64,000 bases of DNA, taken from Stramonita haemastoma. Its lineage: Eukaryota > Mollusca > Gastropoda > Neogastropoda > Muricidae. The notes beneath the pieces are model-generated. The model was not told the DNA's origin and ran no database searches. It saw only the letters and a program-made list of their open reading frames with translations. A program made the translations under genes and the position numbers. The stretch lies in contig CM060317.1 of assembly GCA_030674155.1 (NCBI GenBank), positions 84,153,541-84,217,540 on the forward strand, in the 5' to 3' direction. Of this stretch, positions 10,560-22,317 are shown piece after piece (the first letter of the stretch is position 1; the number at the start of each line of letters is the position of its first letter).

Positions 10560-11025
10560 ATAGCAGCCAGCTAACCAATCAATCAATCAATCAATCAGCC
10601 AGTTAATCGACAATCTATCCACCAACCATCTGCATTCATCCACACCTCCACTCGTCTCTCCGATCATCTAGCAAAATTCTGCTCCTGTCTATGATTCATT
10701 CATCCCACCTACAAAACCATTCGATCATCCAGCCACCCATCTGCTTCAACAATTCTTCAATTGTAACATGTTTAGAGTGGCCCGAGGTGCTGAGGTGGGA
10801 GAACTTGCGGGAGCGTGGGACCTCCGACTTTCTGGCTCGCGGCTGCAGTCCTGATATCAGAGCAATCTGGAAAGGACTATAATCTGACTGAAACTGAAAA
10901 AAAACACCATCTACCCATCCATTTTAGGACTGAATACTCTCTTTCCCTCCAACTTAGTTTTAGCCGTACCCCTATTTATCTCTCCGTTTCTCATCCCTCT
11001 TTTCTCATTCTTTTACCATAGTATG
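10560..11025. other. Intron sequence without recognised gene
   Basis: (CAAT)n-like run at 10579-10598, then low-complexity CT/CA-rich sequence. The segment 10781-10893 (GTGGCCCGAGGTGCTGAGG, CCTGATATCAGAGC, ending CTGACTGAAACTGAAA) looks like the end of a dispersed repeat, but no second copy was found in the window. Confidence 0.4.
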
Positions 11026-11031
11026 GCAGTA

Positions 11032-11324
11032 CGGGACGGGATAGCTCAGTGGTCAGAGCGCTCGCTTTCCCACAGCCAATGCTAAACAGCGTCGAGCGTG
11101 GTTACCAGTTGGATGGGTGGCCTTTCGTGCGCCTTGGCTTCAATACCGTCCCCCAGTCCACCCAGCTGTAAATGGATACCTGCCCTCTTTAGAGTCAGGG
11201 AAGGTAAAGCAGCGAGGGAGAGGAAATAGGCGCCGCCCTCAATATGCTGGCCCCTAGAGAAGCTGATGTCTCTGACGCCTCGCTCCCCTATGACCACACA
11301 GGTTATGGGACACCTTTACCTTTC
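11032..11324 (+). mobile_element. SINE-A copy 3, best-preserved head
   Basis: The head CGGGACGGGATAGCTCAGTG plus GTCAGAGCGCTCGCTT resembles a tRNA 5' half with A box. The 5S-like segment AACAGCGTCGAGCGTGG plus TTGGATGGGTGGCC follows at 11085-11125. The body and CACCTTTACC tail end at 11324, only 13 bases inside the donor of chitin synthase exon 11472-11338. The SINE is antisense to the gene. Confidence 0.85.
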
Positions 11325-11337
11325 TTTATGACAGTAC

Positions 11338-11472
11338 CTTCACAGCCGTGCTGAGGGCGGGGAGATCGCGTGCTCCTAGCGTCACTCTCCACACACAGAT
11401 CAACAGACGGGCCAGTACCGGCACGTACAGAGCGCACAACAGAGCGCCTTTGCTGTAGTCTGCTTCTTTCTT
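11338..11472 (-). CDS. Chitin synthase exon: membrane segment VPVLARLLICVW
   Basis: The acceptor TTTTCTGGCAG ends at 11473 and the donor GTGAAG|GTACTG follows 11338. The 45 codons are one frame: KKEADYSKGALLCALYVPVL then ARLLICVWRVTLGARDLPAL, STAVK. The family has a matching block: an acidic start, a membrane helix with P..F..R..W, then a linker before HTLG. It leaves phase 0, while the next exon (10299) needs a one-base offset to open its correct frame. The AAAA at 10299 is a likely place for that indel. Confidence 0.75.
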
Positions 11473-11537
11473 CTGCCAGAAAAGTACCACCCCATGGTCA
11501 GTGTATAATATTGACTCTATGTGGCTCCCTGGATATG

Positions 11538-11540
<3 letters not shown>

Positions 11541-11624
<84 letters not shown>

Positions 11625-11700
11625 CAATCAATCAAATTTTTATTTCCAGATGGTACATTGAGTAAGCAGCGATCTGCTTTTTTCCATCAAGCCATCTATC
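11541..11700. repeat. (GT)n plus antisense dispersed-repeat tail
   Basis: (GT)n at 11541-11621, then AATCAATCAATCAAATTTTT and ATTTCCAGATGGTACATTGA, then GTAAGCAGCGATCTGC. This is the reverse complement of the repeat 3' end at 5475-5562. Bases 11701-12040 are A-rich low complexity with no gene. Confidence 0.85.
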
Positions 11701-12043
11701 TAAAGAAAAGAAAAGAAAAAAATCAAAACAATAGCAAAAATCAAATCCAAAACAAAACAAAAAACCAACAAAAAACAAAGCAGAAAATCCCTAGCAAACA
11801 AAAAAAGCCAACGAAAGGAAGAAAAGGGGAAAAAGCAAACAAACAATTAAAACAACAACAACAAACATTTCACCAACATTAATTTGCTAACATGATTTCA
11901 ACAACTTTAAAATAAACTATGCCTATAAATAATACAAGCAACTACTATAACAACAACCAAAAGAGAAAATAAAATAAATAAAATAAATAAATAAAATAGA
12001 AGAATAAAAATAAAAAAATATTTTAAAAATCTACTCAAAAGCC

Positions 12044-12074
12044 ATACACACATATGCACATACACCCACACACC

Positions 12075-12115
<41 letters not shown>

Positions 12116-12158
12116 GTGCACCTACACACACACACACACACACACACATGTGTGTGTG

Positions 12159-12223
<65 letters not shown>

Positions 12224-12233
12224 GTGTGTGAAA
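12044..12233. repeat. Inverted (CA)n / (TG)n microsatellite
   Basis: (CA)n to about 12148 is followed directly by (TG)n to 12230. The two halves are complementary and can form a long hairpin. Confidence 0.95.
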
Positions 12234-12692
12234 TTTACTACCTGGCGCGACAGACAGACAAACAGAGCCACAGATAGGCAGAAACAGAGTGTAAGTGCAT
12301 GTGTACACATGTATTTATATCATGGTTTCCTGGTCCATGAAACGTACCTGATATGCTGTAATGATTTAAAAAATCGTATGAAATTAACAGATCCATTTGA
12401 GAAGACGGGTACATCCTTGTTTAAGACTCATGAGATTTAGTGACGCTAAGTTCTGCATTCATGACTTTGTGGGAAAGGTGAAGGTTCCAGGGCAATATGA
12501 TAGACACAGTAACACAAAGGGTTGTTTTGTTTGTTTGGGGTTTTTTTGGGGGGAACAGGCTTTTTCTCTGATTATACTCTCAAAATAAATATTCCATCAA
12601 TATTTTGCTCAGAACTTTAAGTGATCTATATCTACACACAAAAAAAAAAACCTGGACAAAGTAAAAGATGATGGAGAACCAATGTCCCTTAC

Positions 12693-12911
12693 CCCTGCAG
12701 ACCCCGAGGCCAGGCTGTGTCCCAGTTCTGAGGTCATGGTGACCAGGACTCCCTGGCTGCACACGGCGCCCCCCAGGACCCCCGCCACCATGACCAGGTA
12801 GGCACACACCTTCATCGCCCTCAGCACCCGCCCCGTCACCCCCCTACACCACCCCCTGGCGTGGCTGTGCGTGTGGATCGGGGCAGGTCCCAGGCATGGA
12901 ACTCTTTGGCT
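12693..12911 (-). CDS. Chitin synthase exon: WDL...LRAMKVCAYLV, first membrane helix
   Basis: The acceptor TTGTCACAG ends at 12912 and the donor GCAGGG|GTAAGG follows 12693. The incoming frame reads (K)AKEFHAWDLPRSTRTATP, matching the family WD.FR. start. After the G-run near 12845 the frame moves by one, and the remainder reads VTGRVLRAMKVCAYLVMVAG then VLGGAVCSQGVLVTMTSELG. This fits the family K...Y..V..LVLG.AV.SKG.L..MTS first membrane helix. The indel falls in a homopolymer G-run. Confidence 0.72.
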
Positions 12912-12989
12912 CTGTGACAACATGGAAAGTCCTGCTGCATTGCCGCGACGAAGAACGAAATTCATTTTATTTATTTTTATTTATTTATT

Positions 12990-13106
12990 ATTATTTTTTT
13001 TTATATACCACTTTATGTCACAGCAGATTTCTCTGCGTGAAATTCGGGCTGCTCTCCCCGGGAAGAGCGCGTCGCCACATGTGCAGCGTCTACCCATTAT
13101 TTTTTT
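12990..13106 (-). mobile_element. SINE-C tail fragment
   Basis: TCACAGCAGATTTCTCTGCG, GAAATTCGGGCTGCTCTCCC and CGGGAAGAGCGCGTCGCCAC match, in reverse, the 3' region of SINE-C copies at 40285 and 42880. Confidence 0.65.
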
Positions 13107-13114
13107 TTTCTCCT

Positions 13115-13305
13115 CAGGGATAGTGTCTAAACACGACACCTGTGTGCATGCTTGTTTTTTTTTATGGTTTTGTCATCCGCTCCTACCGGCACACGATGGC
13201 CTGCTCTTCCGAAAGGCACAACGGGGTTTTAACGTGTGCGCAAGATGTTCTGCATCCGTTCGCACACGGGGCCTCGGTTTATAGTCTCTTCCGAATGACT
13301 GACAA
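13115..13305 (-). mobile_element. SINE-B internal fragment
   Basis: GGATAGTGTCTAAACACGAC, then the family blocks GTCATCCGCTCCTACCGGCA, GGGGTTTTAACGTGTGCGCA and CGCACACGGGGCCTCGG. There is no tRNA-like head. Bases 13310-13430 hold nothing recognised. Confidence 0.7.
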
Positions 13306-13432
13306 ATGGTCAACACGACATGAGGGAAAAGGGTGAGTTTTACGTCCTCATGGCAATACAGCCTTTAGGGGCAAGCTGGTGTGGGTGTTCTGATCTACAC
13401 GACATGACTAGATTTCGAGTTTAAATACTGTT

Positions 13433-13530
13433 GGGGGTGGGATAGCTAAATGGTCAGAGCACTCGCTTTCCCAAGGTCAAGGCTAAGCAGCATCGAGCAT
13501 GGGTACCAATTGGATGGGTGATTGCTACCT
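13433..13530 (+). mobile_element. SINE-A copy 4, 3'-truncated
   Basis: GGGTGGGATAGCTAAATGG, GTCAGAGCACTCGCTTTCCC, then the 5S-like AAGCAGCATCGAGCATGGG and TTGGATGGGTGA. The body and tail are missing. Confidence 0.75.
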
Positions 13531-13784
13531 TTTTAAGTACAGTTGACATTTTAAGCCGTTGCCGTTATTGAAACTACATTGGTTTAATTTTTTGGCCTAG
13601 CTGGAGTTCAATTCTCAGTGGTTACATTTTGTTCCCTTCACTTCTATCCTTCAGTTTAACTCCCCACCAGGTCACCAGGCAAGGCGTTGATTTTTTCAGG
13701 CTATCTTGTGGGCAAACTGGATCTGGCCGAGCCCACTCCTTTAGTCTGAGCAGTTTATTTATTTATTCATTTATTCATTCTTTT

Positions 13785-14115
13785 TTTTATTGAGGATAAT
13801 GGAATAAGCACTCATGTTTTTTTTATAGCCAGTCCCCGTCTGTATGCAGTTTTGTAAATCTTGTCATATGTTCGCACTGGTACACAATGGCCTTCTCTTA
13901 CGAAAAGCGGAACAGGATTTAACGTATGCGCAAGATGTTCTGCGTGCGTTCGCACACACGGGGCCTCGGTTTTATAATCTCATCCGAAGGACTTTTGGGA
14001 AGAGTGGAGTCTGCACTTATGTTAACTCCAGGGGAAAAATCCCCTCAGACGGGAATCGAACCTGGGTCGTCAAATTGCGAGCGCACTGTTTTAACCACTA
14101 GACTATCCCGTCCCG
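13785..14115 (-). mobile_element. SINE-B, near-complete copy with tRNA-like head
   Basis: Read on the minus strand it starts at 14115 with CGGGACGGGATAGTCTAGTG (A-box-like) and carries AGGTTCGATTCCC (B box) near 14060, followed by the family body and the tail ending ATTATCCTCAAT. B-box fit and overall layout make it a tRNA-derived SINE. Other copies: 6299, 7338, 13115, 21772, 22318, 30700, 39316, 39809 and 43583. Confidence 0.85.
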
Positions 14116-14164
14116 TTTACTTTTACAAGCATAGTATAAAACGTTATGGCAGTAGGTAGGCGAC

Positions 14165-14610
14165 GTCTTCTTCTTCTATCCCGTAGTCTATTTAGACCGT
14201 AGGGGCGCCACGGAAGACCTCGCAACCAGCTCTCTCCATTTCCCTCTGTCCTCGACCTTTCTCCGGGTGTCACTCAGCCTGAGGCCCGTCCACTCTCGGA
14301 TGTTGTCCCATCTCTTTCTCTGCCTGCCTCTCCTTCTCCCGCCTTAAACAGCTCCCTGCAAAATCGTCAGGCAAGCCCTGTTGATCTTGCGACGTGCCCA
14401 TACCACTTCAGTTTGCGTCTTTTGACTGTGGTCAGGGGATCTTCAAAGGGCCCGATGGCTTGACCAATTCTGATTCTCACTTCCTCGTTAGTAATGTGGT
14501 CTTTGTAAGAGATGCCAGGAGTCTGCGAAAGCATCTCATCTCTGTGGCTTGTATTCTCCTCTCCAGATCCGCTGTGAGGGTCCATGACTCACAAACATAC
14601 AGGAATATTG
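14165..14610 (-). mobile_element. RTE-like LINE ORF2 C-terminus
   Basis: The minus-strand translation gives ESWTLTADLERRIQATEMRC, RRLLGISYKDHITNEEVRI, GPFEDPLTTVKRRKLKWYGH and GGRRRGRQRKR, the ordered end of an RTE-type reverse transcriptase ORF2. Stops and small gaps show it is dead. It sits in the chitin synthase intron, about 100 bp from the donor at 14707, in the same orientation as the gene. Confidence 0.8.
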
Positions 14611-14707
14611 AGATGACCAGAGTGCACACAACACACAGAACACAAAGGCTACCCTGAAAATATTAAGATGACAGAAACATATCACACTGACCAGACACAC
14701 ATCTTAC

Positions 14708-15586
14708 TTGACTTGCACACTGGTGACGTCACTGCCCCTGCCACTGTCGTGGTCATCCTTCCCCGTGTCCTTGCCGACCCCGTCGTCCATTGTAACTGTT
14801 GACGTCACATCCTCCATGACGTCATCTGTGTCAACAGCCCCCTCTCTCCATCACCTGCTCTACTCCCTGATTTTCTCCTCACCACCCGCTGTATCCAGCC
14901 ACCTCCTGTGGTCTGCTTGGTTCTACGGAGAGGAGCTATTGCCTGCAGCACTAACCATGCCGGGAGACGTCTGCAGTGCCGTGGTGGCGGGGTAGGACTG
15001 TGTGCGGCCTAGTCTTTCGGTGGACGTCTGAGGATCTTGTCTAACCTGTCCCGAATGTTACCCAGCCTGCAACAGGTTGTCAGCACTGGCTCCCCGAACG
15101 ATGCTTCGTCCTGTGCGAACAAGGTCACTTCTGGGAAGGGGTCAGATCCTGAGAAGATCTGGAAGAGCGAGGGGGTAGACGTTAACCTGAGACCCCAACT
15201 GCTGTAAGGCAGCCTGCTCCATGTCCGAGCTTCTGCTTCTCTTGTGACCGTGCTGACCTCGGTACGGACTGAATGTCTCAGGAATAGTGCCCAGGTGAAG
15301 GCTGTCGTCAGAATGCCTGAAGTGCTGAGAGTTCAGGAGGTGGGAGGAGGGAGAGAGGTGCTGGGTCTGGGTAGAAGGGGGGAGGTAAAGGCGCCTCCTT
15401 TCCCAGGAGAGGTGGAGAGAGGTGTGGGGGTTGTGTGACGGGTGTAGAGGCTGACCGTAGTCTAGGTTGTCCAGGTGGGTGACGCGTTGATCTTCAGCCG
15501 CCTGGACCTCGATCCTCGGGATGTGAGGGATGCTGGGTATCTGCAGGGATGTCCATGGCAAGGAAGAGGCTGGAGGTGGCCTATGT
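14708..15586 (-). CDS. Probable chitin synthase N-terminal exon (low-complexity cytoplasmic region)
   Basis: The acceptor TCTGCTGACAG ends at 15587 and a strong donor GTCAA|GTAAGA follows 14708. The 5' part (15586-15142) is one open frame rich in Pro, His, Ser and Arg, e.g. LDNLDYGQPLHPSHNPHTSL and KRSRSSDMEQAALQQLG. After a frame change it continues as DPFPEVTLFAQDEASFGEPV and NIRDRLDKILRRPPKD. The 3' part is acidic: DDVMEDVTSTVTMDDGVGKD, then DVTSVQV plus 2 bases, which join exon 12911 as K-AKEFHAWDL in correct phase. There is no conserved motif, so assignment rests on splice phase and position. At least two frame breaks are present. Confidence 0.5.
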
Positions 15587-16027
15587 CTGTCAGCAGACAG
15601 AAAAAACAAATATTAGCTGGATTAGTCCTTGGCCTAGTGCTATATGTTTATATTTCGTTTCGGGTGGAATACACGCTAAGCATAAATGGAAATTGCCATA
15701 TATATCAAGCTGAAAAGTTCATACTTTAGGGTAGCTCTTTTTTTTTGGTTCAGGATGCACGCTGGTATGTTTGTGTTTTTGTAACCTTTCATAAAGTTAC
15801 AAGCACAGGAGAAGATGGACATTATGCACCCCATCCGCGAAGAGAATGCAGAGAAAAGAAGAGATAGGTCTAGCCTACTAAAAGACAAAAAACACGCATA
15901 GTTGTAGCAAATCATAAAATAGTTGTTTTTAAAAGAGAGAACGGCATGAACTACTCCAGAAGATTTTCATGTCAATTTTTGATAAATCGTTCATGATATT
16001 GTAAACACCCTGTCAGACTGTACTGAC

Positions 16028-16228
16028 CTTGGGTAGCCCATACCGGACACTGCCTGTATCAACCACGTGGCCACATGGCAACAGATCCCAGTCATGCACA
16101 AAGGGACAGCTTACAGGTAGCGGCAGACCAGTCGCTTTTGACACCATGGGCTTATTATCATTTAACACATTCCGGTAGACAAGCTCAAGCTCTCTTCGCA
16201 CAAGAAACCATTCTGTTTTTTTCTCCAT
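16028..16228 (-). CDS. Possible first coding exon of the chitin synthase gene
   Basis: The ATG at 16228 is directly preceded by an in-frame TAA and followed by 67 codons beginning MEKKTEWFLVRRELELVYRN and ending GSVRYGLPK, then a donor-like AAG|GTCAGT. Codon use looks natural and no simple repeat is involved. Against it, the donor leaves phase 0 while the exon at 15586 needs one base, and I do not recognise the peptide. If correct, this chitin synthase has no N-terminal myosin motor. It could instead be a chance open frame. Confidence 0.3.
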
Positions 16229-17840
16229 TTATCTCATAATTACGTTATCAATAAATGCCAGCGATTTCTGTTTTATCCCATGTCCTTTTGTGACCGGCGT
16301 TACAGAGGGGTGACTGCCACATTATTATGAGGTGAATACATGTCCCTGACACTAGAAGACAGTGTCGGCAATATGGAGTTTACTTATGAGGTGAAAAGAA
16401 AACGATTTGAGTAGAATATACTGATTTTTTTTCCATGTCATTTTTCTCTGTGTAGAACTTCTCCTCTCAATCCAGCTAGGCCTCTACAGCAGAGACAGAC
16501 AATAAATTTACCACAGTGTACGTGATACATAATGATCTTTTCACACCTTACGATATAGACTATTTATTCGTTTCTACGCCCCCGCAGTACTTGGTCATGT
16601 ACAGCCTAAGTTAATGCAGTACCGTTGTAAAGTTTGGAGCCGAGGAGTCAACTTCAACAGCACATTGACACGTACAAAGCTGTTTGTGTTCTGTCATTCT
16701 CAAAGTTCAAAATGGTATTGTGCAGTCTTGATTTATCGACAGTGTCTTTTCTTCGTGTGGCATTTATGGTATGCTGTCGATTAGCAACAGTACCTGAGTT
16801 TTGTTTTGTAACAGCAGGTATTTTTGTTATCTTTGTGTTTTTGATTGCTTGTTTTTGTTTGTTGTTGTGTTGGTTTGGGGGTTTGTAATTGTGTGTTTGT
16901 TTTGTTTGTTTTTTGTTTTTTGTTGTTTTTGTTTTGTTTAGTTTGTGGGGTTTGGGGTGTTGTTGTGTTTTGGGGGGTTGAAGAAATGTGAACGACCTGA
17001 TTCAAAAGTTTATTTGAAAGAAATGCAAAAAGTAAAACACAAAAAAATCAATCATTACAAAGGAAATATGTTACACTATAAATGCCATTCAAATTTCAAA
17101 AGAAAAAAAAAGACACTCAATATGGATGAGAATAATTTGGCTCTTAAGCCCTGGCTGGCACAGCCATATTAACTTCAGTTTTTTGTCTTTCCTGCATCCC
17201 TTTCCAAACATCAGCTAACAAAAGTGTAATGAGTAACACAGCTTAACATGCACCTGTAACTGTTTAACACACTACCATAGAACAAAAACATTTCTGTTCA
17301 CATATTTCTTTTTTTTAAAACATAGTTTACATACGATATTTCCGAAAGTATTAATCATTTCAAGAACATTGAGCAGAGTTTTCTTATTTGTTGAAGAAAA
17401 GAGTTTTTAACAAAATGTTATGTTTGGCGTATATTTCAATTTTTTTTTTACAGTTTCATTCAACAATGGACAGATAAAAGGTAACACCACATTCATCAGA
17501 ACACTGAAACTAGTGCTGTTACAATACACTACTCCATATTGATTTAAAAAAAAAAAAAAAAAAAAAAGTCGGAGAGAACACTGCTGTTATATGGTTTAGT
17601 TGTCCGACGGTGCTCCAAGTTCTAAAAGACTTCCTTCAGATTCAAGTGGTCGTAAATTAGTTTTCTGCGATACTCTACAGTCTGTCGTGCGATAGATAAT
17701 AAGCTACCCGAACTGCCGATTGTAGGTTCTGCATGCATTGCCAACACATAGACTGTATTTATATATAATGCACGATTTATCTGTTTCGTTAAGGGTTTTT
17801 GTAGCAGTCACAGAAGATAAAATATCAGTGGTGTTTTTTA
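16229..17840. other. No gene seen; T/G-rich and A-rich low complexity
   Basis: Upstream flank of the possible first exon. (TTTG)n-like sequence lies at 16840-16970, A-rich sequence at 17010-17120, and an A-run of about 25 at 17546-17568. I see no splice-bounded open frame and no recognised repeat. Confidence 0.5.
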
Positions 17841-17847
17841 TGGGCGC

Positions 17848-17849
<2 letters not shown>

Positions 17850-17932
<83 letters not shown>

Positions 17933-17936
17933 CGGC
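17850..17936. repeat. (TG)n with (CG)n end
   Basis: About 37 TG units ending in CGCGCGCGCGG. Confidence 0.95.
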
Positions 17937-17939
17937 GCT

Positions 17940-20025
17940 ACAGGCCTGCGATTAGCTGTCTGATTACTTTTTCCTTCCCTCTTCCTATTCTCTCCCCGCT
18001 TCAATCGGAATGGCATGTGAACCTTCTATTCTATGTCCATGTGTTTTCATGACTTTAAGATAAGTTAACCGAGGAATATACTTTAGTGATATCAGCAATT
18101 TAGGATCCTCTTATAGGTGAATTTCTAATTCATGTTTCTTTGGTCCCCTAATCATGATACACCATTCCCCTGCTTTCAGCCTGGTTTTCAAACTTGATCT
18201 CATGTAACAGGAGCAAGAGAATTAAAACAAGGAAGTAAGAGCCACGCTCTCGTAACTTTCTTCATTCACAAATGCATCTTTCTGACAGTATCATAAGCCT
18301 AATTCTTCTTCGCCAAACACTCACACAGCAACTATTGTTGTCTGTCATGTGAGCAAAAATGCGTTGCGCTGCAGTAGGCTATAGCGCCTGACAATCAGGC
18401 CCAGGGAAAATGATCATTCTTAAGTCTTTCTGGAGAAAAAGCCAGGAGAATGGACCAAGAAGGCAGCAAATAAACACGAAGGAGGTGACAGGAAGGAAAG
18501 GAACAAGGGCAGACACAAAGAGATGAACAAAAAAGATGGAACCCCTAGCAAAGAATATCCAGAAAGTGGATGGGAGAACTATTTATACTGATAGACCCCG
18601 GCATTCCAAAGAGGAAAAGGTATCATTAGATTCAATAAACTGTCTCTTCTTTTTTCCCCTTTTGTACCTGGCTGGTATCCGTTTCAAAGGATGTGGGGAA
18701 CTCCCTGTTGAGAAAAGTTGTATAATTCTGTGGTAAGTGCTCAAAAAGGAGGCACTTAAAATGTGGTGTCCTTAGCATGGTGGTTCCCATGTTCTGATCA
18801 ATCATCATGCAGCTCAGAAAAAAACAACCACTTTTGTGAACTTCGGAAACCACAAAGAAAGATGGAATGTTCCAAAAAAAAGCAAATGAATCAGGTAGAA
18901 GCGACAAGGAATTCTGCAGGTTGGCCAGTCATTATAGAATGATGGATGGGCAGTGACCTAAGTGTTGCTTGACAGACAGGGAAGAAGCCACCCACAGAAG
19001 TCCTTCATGACCTGTCACCAAGATTCAGGTGGAAAACAGACAGCCCTCCATGACGCGTGTGTTTGCCAGTGCACAACACCCACCTCGACTTCTCTGGTGG
19101 TCACTAAGTGGTCACTTTGAGCCAGTGACAGGGCTGTTCAGCAGGGGTCATCAGTCACACCACCGCCCAGGCCAGGCTACTGCGGCATTGTCTGAAGTCC
19201 ACTTTCAGTTCTGCCAGGCACCGTAAGGTGTGATAATAGCATAAACCACTTAAAGCAGTTAAGTAGGAAATAGTGAAGTTTACATTTCGAGACCAGTTGG
19301 GTTGGGTTTATGTGTGGGCGTAATGCAGTTGCCCCCAAATCATGTCCTTTGCCAAAGAAGGTGACAAGATAATCCTGCTCCTCTCACACTAAGCTAATCC
19401 AAGTGGCCAGCAAAACAGATAATCAAATTAACAAAAGTATGATGAGTTGCTAAGAGCCAGGATTTGTATTGCTTTGAGTGATTGAAAACTGAATGTTTTT
19501 CTTACATGACAGAGGGGTTATTAGTGTTTACTAAGATGAAGCAGTCTGTAATTCTTCACGATTTGTTTACAGCTTTGCAAGTCTGTCTGTGCATGACGAT
19601 TTTTGTTGTGTGTGGGTTGTTTTTTTTTAGTATATGATATAATGAATTAAGATTGTGTTCTAGTTGTAACTGATGTAGTTCCCAAATGTGTATTTTTTAT
19701 GTTGAAATTGCGACACAAATCCCTCATATTTTTTTCCAATTCCTGGGCTGGAACTCTCAGTTTCATCAATGGTGAGGTTTTTGCGTGTGTCTGTTTTCAC
19801 TTCACCACAAGGTAGCCGTATTCCGACTTCGGGAATACAGTTAGGAATTAAACTATCAATTTTGCCAGGACAGTCAGACCTACCTGCTCTTTTCCGATTT
19901 TCAAATGTCGTGGGTTCTTTTGGCGTGCACAAATCCGTAAGCACACTGGTCCAGAGTTTTGCTTATGTTCTTGTTTTGGTTCTGGGTGGAAACTTTTTAC
20001 TTTTCTGGTTTTTTTTTCTTTCTCT

Positions 20026-20028
<3 letters not shown>
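17940..20028. other. No gene recognised
   Basis: Mixed sequence without simple repeats. The segment 18920-19230 is richer in G+C and has an open plus frame of 65 codons, but no motif or splice pattern. Nothing else is supported. Confidence 0.4.

Positions 20029-20070
<42 letters not shown>
20029..20070. repeat. Poly-T tract
   Basis: About 42 T in a row after a CT-rich run. It could be the antisense poly-A of a retroposon, but no element is recognised on its right side. Confidence 0.9.
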
Positions 20071-20074
<4 letters not shown>

Positions 20075-20324
20075 GCAGCAGGTGAAAACAGATTGAAGTA
20101 CATATCAGTTGCATTTTCACAGAGAGTGGATTCAAGTCCAAAATTGGCTAGATCTACAACATTTCTGTCACCAAGCGAAGGGATACAAATACTAGTATTC
20201 TATAAGATATATCTGCGTGTAATGCTGGGCATAAACACTGGCATACCATGACACGGCAACACAGACTAAGCCAAGAGACCATTACATCTGGCCAACCCCA
20301 AAAGCAGACAAACTAATCGAAACC

Positions 20325-20450
20325 AGAGAGGAAGAAGAAGAAGAGGGGGAGGAGGAGATTGAGGAGGAGGAGGTGGAGGAAGAAGAAGAAAAGAGAAGAA
20401 GAAGAAGAAGAAGAAGAAGAAGAAGAAGAAGAAGAAGAAGAAGAAGAAGA
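20325..20450. repeat. (GAA)n / (GAG)n tract
   Basis: GAGGAGG-rich sequence leading into pure GAA at 20392-20450. Confidence 0.93.
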
Positions 20451-20868
20451 TATGTCGGAACCGAAAAGATTGTCCGAAGCATGTTTTCCAACTGCAGAAT
20501 GCTTGCTGTAGATCCTTGCTGTAAGCTGCGCAAACAATGGTGGCCGAGGCGCCTTAACCCCTCCTAACCTCCCGCCTCAATGTACACACTCGTACGGGGT
20601 ATGGATTGGGGATCAATTCCTGCCCTCTCCCTGCCCTCTTTAGCCCCCCAATCTTCTCTTTCACTCCTATCCAGTCTCTCTTGTATTGTTATGTGGCCTG
20701 TGACAGGTTAATGTGTAAGGATAGGTAATGTTGGATTACTTTCGCTTCCCGCCCACCTGTAGACAGATAGGACATGTTTGGGGTCTTGGGAATCGGTTAA
20801 TGTCTTTGCAGGATTCACCCACAGGCTTTGATATGAAAATGCCACAGGGAGGGTTGTTGCCCAGTGAC

Positions 20869-21490
<622 letters not shown>

Positions 21491-21771
21491 GACAGGGCCT
21501 ACAGCAGTAAGGGCAGTAGTTTTCTGTTCCTAATTGTCCTGTAGTCAGGGATCCGAATCTCGACAACACTTGTGGATAACGGTTGCGATTATGATTGTGA
21601 ACTTTTAGCACATTGGAGGTCAGCATGGATGACCCAAACATACCCAGCATGCAATTCACAACACGGAGAGGAATAGGCTCCCTCGGTTCAGCTTGTCCAA
21701 GACACATGGCCGCGCCCCAGTGATTGCTCAATATTCTGGTTAATAGCAGTTCCGATTCCACTCCCCCTTAA

Positions 21772-21985
21772 AGTCCTTCGGTCGAGACTATAAACCGAGG
21801 TCTCATGTGCGAATACGCGCAGAACATCTTGCTTTCACGTTAAACCCCGTTCCGCTTTTCATAAGAGTAGGCTTATGTGTGCCAGTGGGAACGGATGACA
21901 AATTAGGCCTACAGAACTGCATATACACGGGAACTGGACTAAAAAAGCACACGTTTGCTTAATCCATTATCATTGGAATAAAAGA
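21772..21985 (+). mobile_element. SINE-B, 5'-truncated, plus orientation
   Basis: AAAGTCCTTCGGTCGAGACT, AACATCTTGCTTTCACGTTA, CCCCGTTCCGCTTTTC and the tail TTAATCCATTATCATTGGAA: the reverse complement of the copies at 13785 and 43583. Confidence 0.75.
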
Positions 21986-22317
21986 TTAATAAATAAACGA
22001 ATGAATTTGTTCCTGCTGGCTCTCTTGTTCTAACTTTTATGTCTCGCTGTTAGTGATGCACACGCAGCAGTATATTGTGGTTAGTTTAAATGTGCCACTT
22101 AGGTCCACTGATCAACCCCCCCCCCCCCTCCTTCCCTTAACCGTCTACTCCCTTGATCAAACTAAAGATCCAACAAACAAAAAGGAACTAAAATCTTAGC
22201 TACCAGGCTGAGACTACTAATCTACAAACGACTGCTTGGAGTCAGCAACGAGAACAACAGGAAAGAAACCAAACCCCAAAACATGGTCCACCAATCAACC
22301 AACCAACCACCCCCCAC

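Noticed and set aside
14045..14115. A tRNA gene on the minus strand
   Set aside because: A and B boxes are present, but the sequence is the head of SINE-B, is found at other copies (39995-40062 and 43835-43905), and does not close into a normal cloverleaf with an acceptor stem.
14708..14995. 95-codon plus-strand open frame, Ser/Pro-rich
   Set aside because: Antisense to the acidic C-terminal part of the exon 15586-14708; the minus-strand reading joins the next exon in phase.
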